Source: Cucumis sativus
Lineage: Eukaryota; Streptophyta; Magnoliopsida; Cucurbitales; Cucurbitaceae
Length of the DNA stretch: 64,000 nucleotides
Direction of reading: 5' to 3'
NCBI RefSeq assembly: GCF_000004075.3
Contig: NC_026659.2
Coordinates: forward strand, 13,957,473 to 14,021,472
The notes under the pieces are model-generated. The model made no database searches. It was not told the DNA's origin and saw nothing but the letters and a program-made list of their open reading frames with translations. The position numbers and the translations under genes were made by a program. Of this stretch, positions 24,155 through 35,531 are shown in pieces; within the stretch, counting starts at the first letter, position 1; every line of letters starts with the position of its first letter.

Positions 24155-25051
24155 TCACCGCTTGACGATGGCCTGGTCTCTCACACCCAAATCTAAGAGG
24201 CGATGCTTCTTAGCTGCCCACTCTTCCGGCCGCTTCGAGGCTTCCTCTCGATCGACCTGAATGATGTCTAACTTCTGCTTCCACCTTTTGGTACTGTTGC
24301 GAACCTGAGGATTCTTATCAACACAGGAGGGATCAACAGAGCGCGATTGTACAGAATGTCCGCCACAAACAATCCCAAACTGGTTTCTATCCATTGACGA
24401 ACTCATCGTAGCATTAACACAAGATTGGGTTAGCTTCCACAACTGAATCTCATTCTTTTGTTCTCCCTGACTGGCCTCAGCCAAACTCACATCAACTTCT
24501 GTGACAGATTTTTCCTGCAAGGATTCCCTTGACGCGTCCCTCTGCCTCTTTGCTTGACTCAAAGTCCATTTTGGTTGAGTATCAAAGCAGTTGGTCACAA
24601 TGTTGTTCGTCTCTCTTCCATGTGTAGATCCTTGGGAATGTTGTCTCCCATCCTTCAGACTATGTACCGTGGCCAACGTTCCTTTTCCAAACATCGTATA
24701 ACTACCTTCTGCGGTACCTTGCTTCTGACTCTCAGCTGCGACAGGGTATCCATTCTGCATTAGGACGTCCCCTGATATAGGACCATATGCCTCAGCGTAA
24801 TCTTCAACAGGTTGAGTCCCACTCACGGACTCAATAGTTGGCCCTCTCCTTGGGGCTTGCTTCAGGACACGGTTGTCGACACACAACTGCCCTTTCTCTT
24901 CTTCACGTAAAAAGTCTTGTGCTTTATACGGAGCTTTTGCACATCTAGTGAATCTTGCACCCGACAATCTCTTTGACTGTCTCCGGAGTCCAAATGACTC
25001 TGACTGAGCCATACGACAATCATTCTTCGTAGGCGATTCTGACATGGGCAA
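24155..25051 (-). CDS. uncharacterised 298-residue ORF in the 3' half of the gag-only element
   Basis: An open frame of 298 residues on the same strand as gag lies between the protease remnant and the 3' LTR, where pol would normally be. It is hydrophilic and rich in Ser, Gln, Lys and Arg, with a basic C-terminal stretch (REEASKRPEEWAAKKHR). No reverse transcriptase, integrase or RNase H motif is seen. It remains open although the upstream gag-protease frame is broken. I do not recognise it. It may be a captured or element-specific ORF, or a frame left open by chance in moderately GC-rich DNA. Whether the region is translated is unknown. Confidence 0.4.
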   Translation of the reverse strand: MPMSESPTKNDCRMAQSESFGLRRQSKRLSGARFTRCAKAPYKAQDFLREEEKGQLCVDNRVLKQAPRRGPTIESVSGTQPVEDYAEAYGPISGDVLMQNGYPVAAESQKQGTAEGSYTMFGKGTLATVHSLKDGRQHSQGSTHGRETNNIVTNCFDTQPKWTLSQAKRQRDASRESLQEKSVTEVDVSLAEASQGEQKNEIQLWKLTQSCVNATMSSSMDRNQFGIVCGGHSVQSRSVDPSCVDKNPQVRNSTKRWKQKLDIIQVDREEASKRPEEWAAKKHRLLDLGVRDQAIVKR

Positions 25052-25099
25052 CTATCACGTTTCCCATCACAACATCTCTTCATGACACACCTTGTGTCT

Positions 25100-26761
25100 T
25101 CTTGAACACGAACCTCTCTTAGTTGCATGGCCGAGATTATTCTCAATCCTTTGGGTTGCCGAAGGTCTGTCTGCACAATGGTGGGGGTAGACCCCGTGAT
25201 AACCAGACACTTTGATGCAAGCATCATGATCACTTGATGTTCAAGGAGGAATATATTCCAAATACTATATCAAAGTCATCCATACCTACAACTACGAAAT
25301 CAGCGAAGCCGCTCCATCCTCCCAACTGTATCACCACTCACTTCACTACTCCAACGACAGGTAGAGTTGTAGAATTCACAACCTTCATTTTTCTGTATCC
25401 TTCTTCCAATGAAGGTTTAGTCGTCTAGCTTTGGTCACCGTTATAAAATTATGAGTTGCATTGAAGTCGACCATAGTGCTCCTTGTACGCTTTCGGTTGA
25501 TCCAAGTGTCAACATATATCAGGTCCCCTTTCGCACGTCCACTAGTCTCCCCCGCTTTCTTCTGAAGGGACAACAAGAGTTTTATGGCTCCCACTCTGAC
25601 ATTTTGGACTTCCTCTAATTGCCCATCTTCCTTCTTTGGTTGACTTAGCTGGCCATCTGACCCCGCAGCCAAAGAGGCCTGAAAGGCATAGAAGGCCGAC
25701 TTATCCAGGCATTCCCTTGCCCGATATGGTCCATTACATATATAGCAATTGGTAGGACGATTCGACGTGTTTGGACTATCATGTCTTTTTCAGGTGTCCC
25801 CCGTATTGGATTGGAAAGGCTTGCAGTCTCTATCGGGACTTCTATTTTCACTAGTAGCCTTAGGAGAATTCGGTCGGCTGTTCCTGTCTCTTCTAGGTAA
25901 GAGCTTTGATGACGTCTCGTCTCTTGAGAGTCACCAGATAGATCGAACAAACGCTCAGCTAATGCATAGGCTGACGCGAGGTCTTGAACTTTCTGTTTGT
26001 ATAACTTAGTCATTGCCCACGGCTTCAACCCTTCAACAAAGCTGAAGATTTTGTCCTTTTCGGTCATGTCAGATACATCTAACATCAGCCCCGCGAATTC
26101 CTTCACATACTCTTGAATGGTTCCAGTGTGTTTTAATTCTCGCAGCTTCCGTCGAGCCAGAATCTCGGCATTATCGGGAAAAAACTGCGAGCAAAGTTCT
26201 CTCTTTAAACTGTCACACGTATCTATTGTGTGCAACGTCCCTCCTGAATGTCCACATACCGGGATCTCCACCACAACTTGGCATCTTCAGATAGATGCAT
26301 GGTCGCTAATGTCACTTTGGCTTTTTCCGTATTAGTATTCGTGGCCTTAAAATACTGCTCAATGTCGAAGATAAAGTTTTCCAGTGCTTTTGCATCTTTT
26401 CCCCACAGAAGGGCTTGGGTTCTGGGATCTTTATCTTGTCGACTGTAATTGCTCCTCTAGTTGGAGCTTGATTTGCCAACGCTCGCATTGTAAGGTTCAC
26501 CTTCGTGTTCATCTTTGCGATTTCATTTCTAACAACATCCAGGGTGGCTCGAAAATCCTTTGTCATGTCGTTTATCATTTCCATTACATTCTTGTGGGAG
26601 TTATCTAGCTCCATAACTCGCTCTTCCATCTGGGCAGAAACGCTCGACGAACTGTCTCCACGCTCGTAGGTGACATTTCCAATTCTCATAACTCGTGACT
26701 CTGGAGTATCGACTCTAGCTAACAAATCTCGTATGGGTAATCCGTCCAGATGACCGGACAC
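25100..26761 (-). pseudogene. decayed gag-protease polyprotein
   Basis: Fragments in several frames read as a Ty3-type gag followed by a retropepsin. An N-terminal piece (26761-26312) is followed after a frameshift by the retrotransposon gag core (about 26274-25850, with LKRELCSQFFPDNAEILAR and EYVKEFAGLMLDVSD). A zinc knuckle lies near 25700-25760, reading CYICNGPYRARECL: the expected histidine is replaced by tyrosine. The protease region (25672-25385) carries MVDFNATHNFI where the family has an Asp-Ser-Gly catalytic motif, so Ser and Gly are lost. The protease tail (ITGSTPTIVQ) follows near 25200-25130. Frameshifts and these substitutions make it non-functional. Confidence 0.8.
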
Positions 26762-26945
26762 CGCATCAATGGCATCAGCTTTCTTGGCGACTTACTCAAG
26801 CGCTTCTCGAGAAATCAGATGGAATCAGGAACTTCCATCAGGTGGAGCATCTGTTCTTCGATCCCCACCAATCGTTCTTCATGGGTCCTACTCGTTCAAT
26901 TTGCAGTCGACATCTTTCTGTCTCAACTGTCACTCAACCAATTTG

Positions 26946-26957
26946 GCTCTGATACCA
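26946..26957 (-). other. primer-binding site of the gag-only element
   Basis: The complement reads TGGTATCAGAGC, matching the 3' end of plant initiator methionine tRNA, two bases inside the 5' LTR. This fixes the element's direction as minus. Confidence 0.85.
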
Positions 26958-26959
26958 CT

Positions 26960-27412
26960 TGTCACAATCGTAGAGTTTCAACCTCGAGACGAACGATTGT
27001 GCGGCACTTGTTATAACTCAATGAACAAGTCAGCCGATAAAAATCCAAGAGTTGTGGGTAACGTCGACGTATGTCGTAACCTTCATTGGCGTTTTAGGGA
27101 AATTTATTTATAAAACGCGGGAAAGAAAGAAATACATTGAAATAGACATTACAATAAGCATTAAAGACTATCAATTGCAAGGAAAAAGGGTTGCTTGCAA
27201 AGAGTACAACTAATGCTTGGGTGGAGATTCAACTGGTATGCCTCCTCTATAGTTTATTTTGAACATTTTCAGTTCTGGTAGGCTTACATATGAAAATGCC
27301 GAAACGTCACACCCAAGCTTTATTTATGGGAATTAAAGATGAGATAAACTGAAAGGTAATCAGAGCATATAACCAAAGGTAAACACACTTTTGGAAAAAT
27401 ATGTCCGTGACA
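26960..27412 (-). repeat. 5' LTR of the gag-only element
   Basis: A complete 453-base LTR with TG..CA ends and a short inverted terminal match (TGTCAC / GTGACA). It is near-identical in layout to 23409-23881. It lacks about 30 bases present in that copy near 23755-23790. Confidence 0.87.
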
Positions 27413-29181
27413 AACAAAGTTTATTTTTAAACAATTATTATTTTATCAAAATATTTTAAAGAAAAATTATTTAAATTGTTTCCCTAATTAATACAAATGA
27501 CTTTGGAAAATATAAATCTATAAACTTAATTGAAATAAAACTTAAAGACTAAATTAAAATAAAACATGATTTTTATGGACAAATTTGAAATAGATCCAAG
27601 ACAGAGTGAAATCTACAATTTTGATGGTCAGACCTTACAAATTGAACAATCGAGTCCATTTGTTTACTTATTAGTTACTTAAGAAAACATAAACATTTGT
27701 TTGTCTATCTTTTTTTTCAAAAAAAAATTGGAACACAATTTCTCTCACAAAGAACACCATATTGGCGAGATTTCTCTCAACAAATTTTATATGAGTAAAT
27801 TGATCCTAAGGAGAAGTTTGAGATAAGAAATGACTTATAAGGTTTGTGGACTATAATAGTCTGTGTTTTGGGGTGTAGACTATTATTGTTTAAGTTATTA
27901 TAGTTTGTGTTTGAAATGCATACTATATTATTATATACTGTGTTTAAGATAAGACTATTATAATGTGTGTAAATACATGTTATGTTATTATAAGCTGTAG
28001 AGACTATGCTCTTTTTTTTTATCTAGATATATATTGTACATGAAATACACATTTTTCTTCACTTGATTTTATTAAATCTTGTCATTTATGATGTCATGTA
28101 ATAAATTTAGCTCCAAACTTGGTTTTTCACTATTCGTTTTTGCCATGCTTATATATGGTACATGAAATACACTATTTTTTCCTCAATGGTTTTAAATATT
28201 GTAAATTAGGTTGTTTATTTTATAAATTTAGTCCTTAAATTGATTTCATTAAATTTTGCTAATTAAGATATTCATTTTATAAATTTGAAGAAAAAAATAA
28301 TCACATAGTAAACAAATTTCCAAAAAACTTTCTTTAATTCAAGAAGTAGATTAGAAGACAATTTTTGTATTATTGAATTTTACACTCATCAAACCTTTTT
28401 TGTTATTAGATCTTTTACATCAATAGAGTATAAGTTAAACTCATTGAAATGAATCGTTGTACAAAAAGGAAAGTTTGTAACTCCTATTTGACGTGTGTTA
28501 TTATCGCATATTTTTATGCAATTTTTACTCAACAAAAGATTACATACAATTTTTTAAATAGAAAGAATTAACAAAGCAAGATTGCCTTTTGAAAAAAAGA
28601 ACATATGAGTTGAGTCTTTTCTTTTCTTTTACAGATAACTTTTAAGTCAGATTGAACTATACAAGTTTAGGGAATGATGTAAGTTTAAACAATATATTTA
28701 ATAATAGGCTCAAAGTCTAAAAAAAAATAGGAAGAAATTTATAATTTTTTTTAGAAAATCCGAGGGAAGATATATATTTGGCCAGTTCATAAAGTTGTTG
28801 ATTACTAATCAACATTCAAATTTCAAAAGTAAAATGGTTACTAAAATCAAATAACAAGCCAACAACAACCAAAGCAAGAAATTTAGATATGGAATGAGAA
28901 TTTCCCATCATAAGTTTCCCAATATGTATGTATATATAAAAGTCAAATGGTTACTAATCAAATTATCAAATGGCTATAACATTAATCAACACCAAACACC
29001 AAAACACAATGCAAAGCAGATAATGGAGAAAAATAAGCTCCTCTGGGATTTCAATCTTAAGAAACTCCATAGCCAAATCCAAAAAGTTCTAAACCCAATC
29101 TCAAACAACCAATTCTATCAACCTAAGATATTGCATCCAACAGAAACTTTGCTTGCGAAGCAAAATAAAAACAGACATTGT
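27413..29181. other. AT-rich spacer
   Basis: No supported gene. Sequence around 27840-28200 repeats short phrases such as AGACTATTATA and TACATGAAATACAC, so it may hold degenerate tandem repeats. A block near 28797-28826 (TTGATTACTAATC then AACATTCAAATTTCAAAAG) recurs near 29708-29742 on the other side of the S18 pseudogene. The region just left of 29182 is probably the former 3' untranslated region of that pseudogene. Confidence 0.5.
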
Positions 29182-29715
29182 TTAACGCTTCTTAGAGACA
29201 CCCAATAGTCTTCCCTCGGCGACCGGTAGTCTTAGTGTGCTGACCACGGACACAAAGACCCAGTAATGCCTCAGACCACGTTGGTTTCTGCAAAAGATTC
29301 ATTTCAGAATTTATGTAGTTTAATGACTCAAAAATCTAGTTTGAGTCGGACGATCGAAGCACAAAAGAAGGGTAATTTGGCAACCTGTTAGATAGGATAT
29401 AGCATCAGAGAATCAATCTATACATTCTCATAAACCTAAGTACTTGAAACTTGATAGATTCACCAAATTAGACAACTAATCAGTTTTTATTTCTTATTTC
29501 TTAATAGCATATTACCAATACACCATTTCTTAACATGTTCGACAACAAATGAAGTCAAATGCCAATAAAGTTATAGTATATTAAGTGCCTAAAGAAATCT
29601 GGCATTTTGTGCTCAACGAAAGCAAAAACATATAACTGGAAATATGAATCACCTGATCCTTTTCAAACGCTCCAAGTCATCTCTCAGCTCCATGTCAACA
29701 GCTTCAGTTGTTGGT
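29182..29715 (-). pseudogene. RPS18: fragment of 40S ribosomal protein S18 (uS13) gene
   Basis: The last two coding exons of a ribosomal protein S18 gene are recognisable. About 29715-29653 encodes MELRDDLERLKRIR and ends at a GT donor. 29287-29182 follows an AG acceptor and encodes VRGQHTKTTGRRGKT. Both splice sites and a 365-base intron remain, so it arose by DNA duplication and not by retroposition. It is broken: the start of the last exon reads KPTWSEALLG where the family has an asparagine-histidine-arginine-glycine type segment, indicating a compensating pair of small indels. One extra G near the end turns the expected basic C-terminus into an early stop (GCL). The upstream exons are absent. 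A nearly perfect 19-base block flanks it on both sides (about 28808 and 29724). Confidence 0.82.
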
Positions 29716-29942
29716 TATTAATTAACATTCAAATTTCAAAAGCAGTGAGAAATCACATAAAACTCAACAATTATAAGAGAAATTAAGAAGAAAACCAAAC
29801 TATACTGATTACTAATTAGGTAAAGCTTGGAAGTGAATAAGTTTGAGGGAAATTCCTGATGATGATGATGATTCTACAAGCATTTCATAGAGCTTGGATT
29901 AACCTGAAGAAACAAATAATTTCCAGCAAAAAGATCTCCCAT

Positions 29943-30113
29943 CTAAATCTCTTCAATACCTTCGCAATCGATCCTCTCATTGTATTCACCAGTTGCCATT
30001 ACCGCCTCAAAAGCTTCCTCAAGCTTGGAATTCTCAGTTTCTTCAACATCCTCACAATCGACAAAGAAGAAGAACCCTTTCTCATTCTGAACTACCATCG
30101 CCGCCGCCTCCAT
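29943..30113 (-). CDS. possible small acidic ORF of 56 residues
   Basis: The frame runs MEAAAMVVQNEKGFFFFVDC, then EDVEETENSKLEEAFEAVMA, and ends ERIDCEGIEEI before TAG. It is strongly acidic with an internal resemblance between VDCEDVEET and IDCEGIEEI. The DNA here is less AT-rich than the surrounding spacer. I do not recognise the protein. It could be a first exon, a remnant of a gene next to the S18 fragment, or chance. Confidence 0.3.
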   Translation of the reverse strand: MEAAAMVVQNEKGFFFFVDCEDVEETENSKLEEAFEAVMATGEYNERIDCEGIEEI

Positions 30114-30362
30114 CTCTTCCTAATCCCTTCTGCTCCCTTCTCTAGATCTACCGAACGCCTCCTCAAATTCCTTGCTGTATCCCAATCGTCGGTACCAGAA
30201 TTTCCCAACCGATGCAGTTTCAAGGTCCGCCATGGCAGATTTTAGAAGGAAATAGAGTATGGTCAAAATAGAAGGAAACGAGTGAGTGAGAACGGAGAAG
30301 GGAAGCAGGAGAAGTAGAAGGTTGCCAGTACCGGATTTTAGAAGGAAGCAAAGTGAGGGATA

Positions 30363-30620
30363 CAGGTGTTCAAAAAAATCAGCTAAGCCGACCAATCCGG
30401 ATTACCCAACTCAAACCGAAAAGGTTGGGTTGGGTTAGAAAATTGGACAAAAAAAATTGAGTCAGGTTGTGCAAGTAAGAGGTCGAGTTGAACCAGCCCA
30501 ACCTGACTATGTGTATAATATAATAAACAACCCGCCAATCCAACTCAACCCCACCCGACTTTTTAGGTTGGGTTGACCCTTGCATATTGAACCGATAGGG
30601 TTCATTTTTTGCTATCGCCA
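30363..30620. repeat. GGGTTGGGTT-rich interspersed repeat
   Basis: The stretch begins CAGGTGTTCAAAAAAATC, reminiscent of hAT-type element ends. It then alternates pyrimidine-rich CCCAACTC and CCCACCC with purine-rich GGTTGGGTTGGGTT, giving it the power to fold on itself. A matching opposite terminus and an 8-base duplication were not found. The open frames in it are not credited. Confidence 0.4.
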
Positions 30621-31067
30621 GATTTGGGCTATAATCCACTCCAACCTAAGGCCCAAACAGGCCCTAAATGTAACATAATTTATCCTTTTAAGACAAAGTG
30701 AAACAATGGTTCTCAAGAACAAGAATACACTTCTACAACCAATAAAATAGGTTTTGTTCAGGTAAGTTTATGTGAAAGAATGTTTCTTAGTAAAGTCTAT
30801 ATATATATAGTACCTAATGCATCAACTTAAGTTACAACTTAATATTCTTAGAATCCACGTGTCAAATGCCCCTTTAAGATATGACTCAAATATGATGGGT
30901 ATGGTAAGTACATGTGCATGTGTACTTAAGTTCTAAATATGTACAAAGATAGCAGAAAACTCAATGTGGACTAACTTGAAGAAAACTAAATACAAATACA
31001 AATACAACATTTAGTTTCTTTTCTTTTTTCTTTTTAGAGACTAACAATGATCATTATACAATACACA

Positions 31068-34000
31068 TCAAATTCCCAACCTCTTGACACCACATTCTGA
31101 GCAGAACTTAGAGGTTTCTCTTAAATATGGAGCTCCACATTCATCACAGAACTTGGCTGGACTGGATGGCTGCAAATGTATGAGTATATATCAGATAAAT
31201 ATTAAGCAGATGATACAAACTTAACTCACTTTCCCTCCTATCTGATATTATAGCACACAAATTAACATCAATCAATAAATTAAAGTGAGATTAGATCAAT
31301 ATTAATTGATATGGCCTTCCTCTCTAGTGGTCGGAGGTCTGACCCCAACCACAGTTCACAGTTGTTGCACTTTAAAAAATAAAAAATAAATAGGGGAGGG
31401 TTAGAATTACCAGCCCATGATGCAAGCGCCCACCAACATGACCACCTGAAAGAGGTTGCAAGGAAGCCATGTGTTGTGACAATGTTGGAGAATGATGAGT
31501 ATGGGAAATATCCTGTAACTGTGAAGGTTGACCACAATGATGATTGTGAGCAAAGTGGGAAGTATGTTGACTTTGGTGCATGGACTGATGATGATTCTGA
31601 TGGATAGACTGAAATTGAGGCTGATGAGGCAGTTGTTGGATATGATGTTTGCAGGGTGTCTGTTGCTAATTTAAGATCACAGACAATAAAGAAAAGATAG
31701 TGTTTTAGTTGTTAGGACAAAAGAAGAAGCACAATATATATATTACTTCCCTTTTGAGAAGATTTCTTAACACCCCCCACGACCCCACCATGTCCTTGAT
31801 TAAATGTTCTTAAGCAAAGACATTAGATTTATATATATATATATATAAAGTATTAGAAGTGCGTTCAATTGATTCAATATCAATGAGCCTAGAAAAGAGA
31901 ATTGAGGGTTGGAATGAGCGTATTACAAGAATTCTTGGAATTCCTTGGGGATTTTTGATTGGTGCTGAACTAACGATAGTGCAAAGTCGTATGTCTTTGG
32001 TTAATAAGATTCAAAAGGTTTATATATGTATGTATATACTCCCTTTTTTTAATGGGAGCTAAAAACTAGATTTTTCTCCATCCGCAAGTAATGATGAATG
32101 TTGTAAGAGGACACATAGGTTAAACAGATAGGTTAATCCCTAAAGAGAAGATGTGACGATCACGAGATTGAGTGAGGATGAAATTCTTACTTCACCGGGA
32201 GAGCGGAATGCTTGACCACCAGCCAGAGTAGAAGAATTGTCACCGCTGGAAAATGTCTGAAAAGAAAACATCAGGCATTATTTCTCAACCAACAATTCCA
32301 TGAGGCATACTATGCTCTAACGTTTGTGTTGGAATTCTTTCCTTTTTTTCTAGGCTTTTTCCTTGTTAGAATCCTAGAATAATTATGGAAAGATTATGGG
32401 AATGTATTCCTTATTTTCCTAAATCTTTTCCTTTTTTATTCCATTGTGTACTCTATTTATTCTCCCTTGTACCTATTGCTTTATTCATTAGAAAATAATA
32501 ACAACACAAACAATCGTGGTTTTTCTCCCGGTACTCGGGTTTCCACGTAAATTGGTGTGAACTCGTTGTCTCTCTTTTCAATAGTTTGTAATTCAGTTGT
32601 ACAGTATAAATATTATGTGCACATCTAATTACACTTTATATATCAATCATTATTATTGACAAAATGTAGGAAAAACGATTGACAACTTGATTGACACCAA
32701 TTCGATAATACCAAAGCTACAGCCATGATGTACGGAATCATATAGAAAATTACCTGCAAAATGCATTTACAAAAAATATTCCCATATAAAGATGGATCAC
32801 ATATACTGGAAAAAATTACTATGCCACTTACATTCAAACTGGAAATGCTGGACACAGAATTTGCTGCAACTCGCCTATATTTATGCCTTGGTGAATAGAA
32901 CTTGTAGTCCTGAGCAGACACAGCTACCTCACTACGACCTGTTAATCGTCTAAACCTATACAATGGAGCAAAATTTAATCAACAATTATTGACCAAAAAT
33001 GACAATAGAAATCAAATAAATTTGCAACAATACCTACGAAACATCAGGGCTTAAGATCAGATTCAGTTGAAATTCATACATACGTTTGCTATGTCTTACG
33101 ACAACATCAATAGAGCAATAAAAGAAAAATATTCTAGTTAAAATTTTGAGTTGCACTCAATCCAATAGAAATGATTTGATTGTTCATTTTCTCTAGTCCT
33201 CCAGGATGTTACAACTTGAAAAAAAAAAAAATACTGACCGAAAGAACTCTACGTACAGCATAACTTCACTGCCATTTTGCTGGGTTCCTAATGTGGTTAA
33301 ATGCTTAGATATGACAACATCCATACAATGGTGGGCCTCATTTTCCACGATCATCTTAGGTCAACATTTTGAGAGTTATGCCATGCAAATTAATCGTATG
33401 GGTCGATCAACCTCATTTTGTTCAATGAAAAAATTGTATAGTTTGTGTTTTTTCAACAAGAAAACTATAATATTTTTCTTCTAAAAAAACTATCTTATAA
33501 TAATATAATAATAATCTAAAATCAGATATATAGTTTTGATATCAAATATTTTTCTTCTTATCATTAAGAACTGTTTGCATACATAAATGAGTTACATTTT
33601 TTAGCATGATGGCATTAAGTTTCTGTATTTGGATATAAATAACAATCAATTTCCTATGAACATGGTCTCAAGTAAGCCCTTGCTTAACCCTTTCTCACTC
33701 ATAATTGGAACCCAGGCATAAATATTTTTCCAGGCAAAAGAGCTGGTACAGTACAGCAAAAGAAAAAAAAATTACGATCTATGTATTAAACGAATTCAGG
33801 GAAAACAAACCGATAGAGATGAAATCAATGATAATGGAAATTTATACACTAATGGGAAGTATGTACAATTATAAGATTTAACTTACCATTCAGCATCTTC
33901 AGTCGACATTCTATTGGGTTTTTCAACAATGTCTAAACCATTAACAACCACAAAACGAACCCGCTTCTCTTCTTGAACTACCAGTTCTGGAAACCTAGTC

Positions 34001-35531
34001 CTTGTTTCAAGAGAAGTTGCAAGTTCTCTTCTCTTATATGTGCAAGGGCCTGTTGGCGACATGATGTTAATTACGATAGAAGTATCTTAATTAAAATGAA
34101 AAAATCTGTCTCTAAACAATTTCAAAGCAACTAGAAAACCGAGTTTCATCCGGCTTGCCACACAATAAAGAATCCACTTTACAGGTATTGCACTCTTCAC
34201 AACAAACCATGCAGTAGAAAAAGGAGCTAAGATTAACAAGAGAAGGAAAAAACGACTTAGAGGCATGGGGAAGAGGGAAGACTGAAGAAAGATCCCTCTC
34301 CTAAGGGGCTAGTTACAAAAGATTATCCAAATTGTTGTAAATCAACTTAATTGGGTAATTACAAAAGAATTAGCAGCAACTACTGGCATGGCTGATAGTT
34401 CACTATTTACATCAACTCCATTTTTTCAAGAAAACTAGGTTTTAAAAGACAGTCATCCAAATACTGTTAAATTCAACTTTTACTCTAAAATATAGGAAGT
34501 CATTTTGAGAGTAGTTCCCAAGCAAACCATATATTTCAAGAAAGTCTTCCATACAGCTTTCCCCAGCAGAAATCTCCCACAAGGAACCACATTGGAAAGA
34601 AAGATAGTGATAACCGTTGGGCATTGGCGCTAAGAATGTTATCTTGTTCATCAGAAACACTGATAAAAAAAAAAATTGCGTACCTTTTTTGGGGAATTTC
34701 TGAGCCAGCTTTCTGTACAAACCCCCAGCTGCTTCAAGGGCTACCCCAATATTTTTATCACGGATGCCACTCAAGGAAGCAAGCCTTATGTTTGCATCAT
34801 TAACAAGTGTTTCATACATATTTGCAACATACATCAAGGGTAAGACAAATTTTGGATCCGCTTCATACTGGACTTCCTTAGTCTTCCTCTTTGTCAATTT
34901 ATCCTGTCCAGACTGAGAGATATAATCATTGTCAGTCTCAGTCACTTCGAGAATATGATCATGAATAAAATGATCCACAATGATCTGCAGAAATCTTGCT
35001 CGTGCTGCTTCAATAGGTGAAATATCTGAACCAAGAACTCAGTTTACATCAATCAATAATTTGTCTAAACAAAAGTCCCATAAGGCTTAGCAGAGATTGA
35101 AATCCAGAACAATTCCTTTTCAGAAATGTGGACATTACCCTCTACAGTTAAAGAGTCATAAGACAACCTAGAAGACCCAGTATTCTCAAGACTTGAGCGA
35201 TCTTCTTCAACTCCCACAGTATGAATAGGTAAAGAGCTTCTGTAAGATTCGTGTATACAGTCCTGGAAATTGGTCAAGATTCATGAAGTGGGAATCTAAC
35301 CCATTGGATTTTGCTACAAAAATCAAAGGAAATGTAAGTAAGACTCACAACAGCAGTGGAATCTTGATCGTCGTCCAAGCGATCATCAGTGACAGCGTCG
35401 CGATCAACGTCGCTGATGGCTTCAACGTCAGAAGGGCTTCCATGTGAAGTGTTGAGATCATGAAGAGCGGTACCGATGAAAGAATTGGGTGTTGGGAGAT
35501 CGTAATGTTGAACTGGAACTCTTGTAGTCAT
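31068..35531 (-). CDS. conserved plant protein with C-terminal zinc ribbon (eight exons)
   Basis: Coding exons from the start: 35531-35349, 35262-35139, 35025-34684, 34049-33887, 32955-32832, 32256-32191, 31665-31411 and 31169-31068. All junctions have GT and AG and the phases agree throughout, giving 452 residues. The N-terminus ([16 protein letters not shown]) is followed by an acidic Asp-rich stretch. A helical, highly ordered core spans about residues 104-270, with [40 protein letters not shown] and [16 protein letters not shown]. Then comes [20 protein letters not shown], a His/Gln-rich tail from exon 7, and finally a zinc ribbon, [10 protein letters not shown] with [12 protein letters not shown] (two CxxCG knuckles). 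I cannot name the family. The core looks under strong constraint. The exon 7 acceptor may alternatively be six bases downstream (31659). Confidence 0.85.
32327..32583 (+). repeat. truncated copia LTR in an intron of the zinc-ribbon gene
   Basis: From TGTTGGAATTCTTTCC to TCTCTTTTCAATA this is, by eye, identical to the complement of the 3' LTR at 60963-61259, except that the last roughly 40 bases of the LTR are missing. It lies in the intron between coding exons 5 and 6, antisense to the gene. No internal element sequence remains. Confidence 0.9.

Larger units (their letters stand above)
23409..27412 (-). mobile_element. non-autonomous LTR retrotransposon with gag-protease only
   Basis: Direct terminal repeats of about 450-470 bases lie at 23409-23881 and 26960-27412. 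The right copy is the 5' LTR of this minus-strand element: it is bounded by TGTCAC and GTGACA and adjoins a primer-binding site complementary to initiator tRNA-Met (26946-26957). The interior of about 3.1 kb holds a decayed gag-protease region and a further ORF, but no reverse transcriptase, RNase H or integrase. The LTRs differ at roughly two dozen positions plus an indel of about 30 bases, so the insertion is old. The left LTR lacks its outermost bases, so no target-site duplication can be checked. The layout fits gag-only non-autonomous elements related to Ty3/gypsy. Confidence 0.85.

Noticed and set aside
28894..29208. 104-residue plus-strand frame
   Set aside because: It runs antisense to the end of the S18 pseudogene and its former 3' region.
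29859..30245. 128-residue plus-strand frame
   Set aside because: It is antisense to a more protein-like minus frame and has no recognisable feature.
31859..32062. 67-residue plus-strand frame within an intron of the zinc-ribbon gene
   Set aside because: It is intronic and antisense with no recognisable domain.
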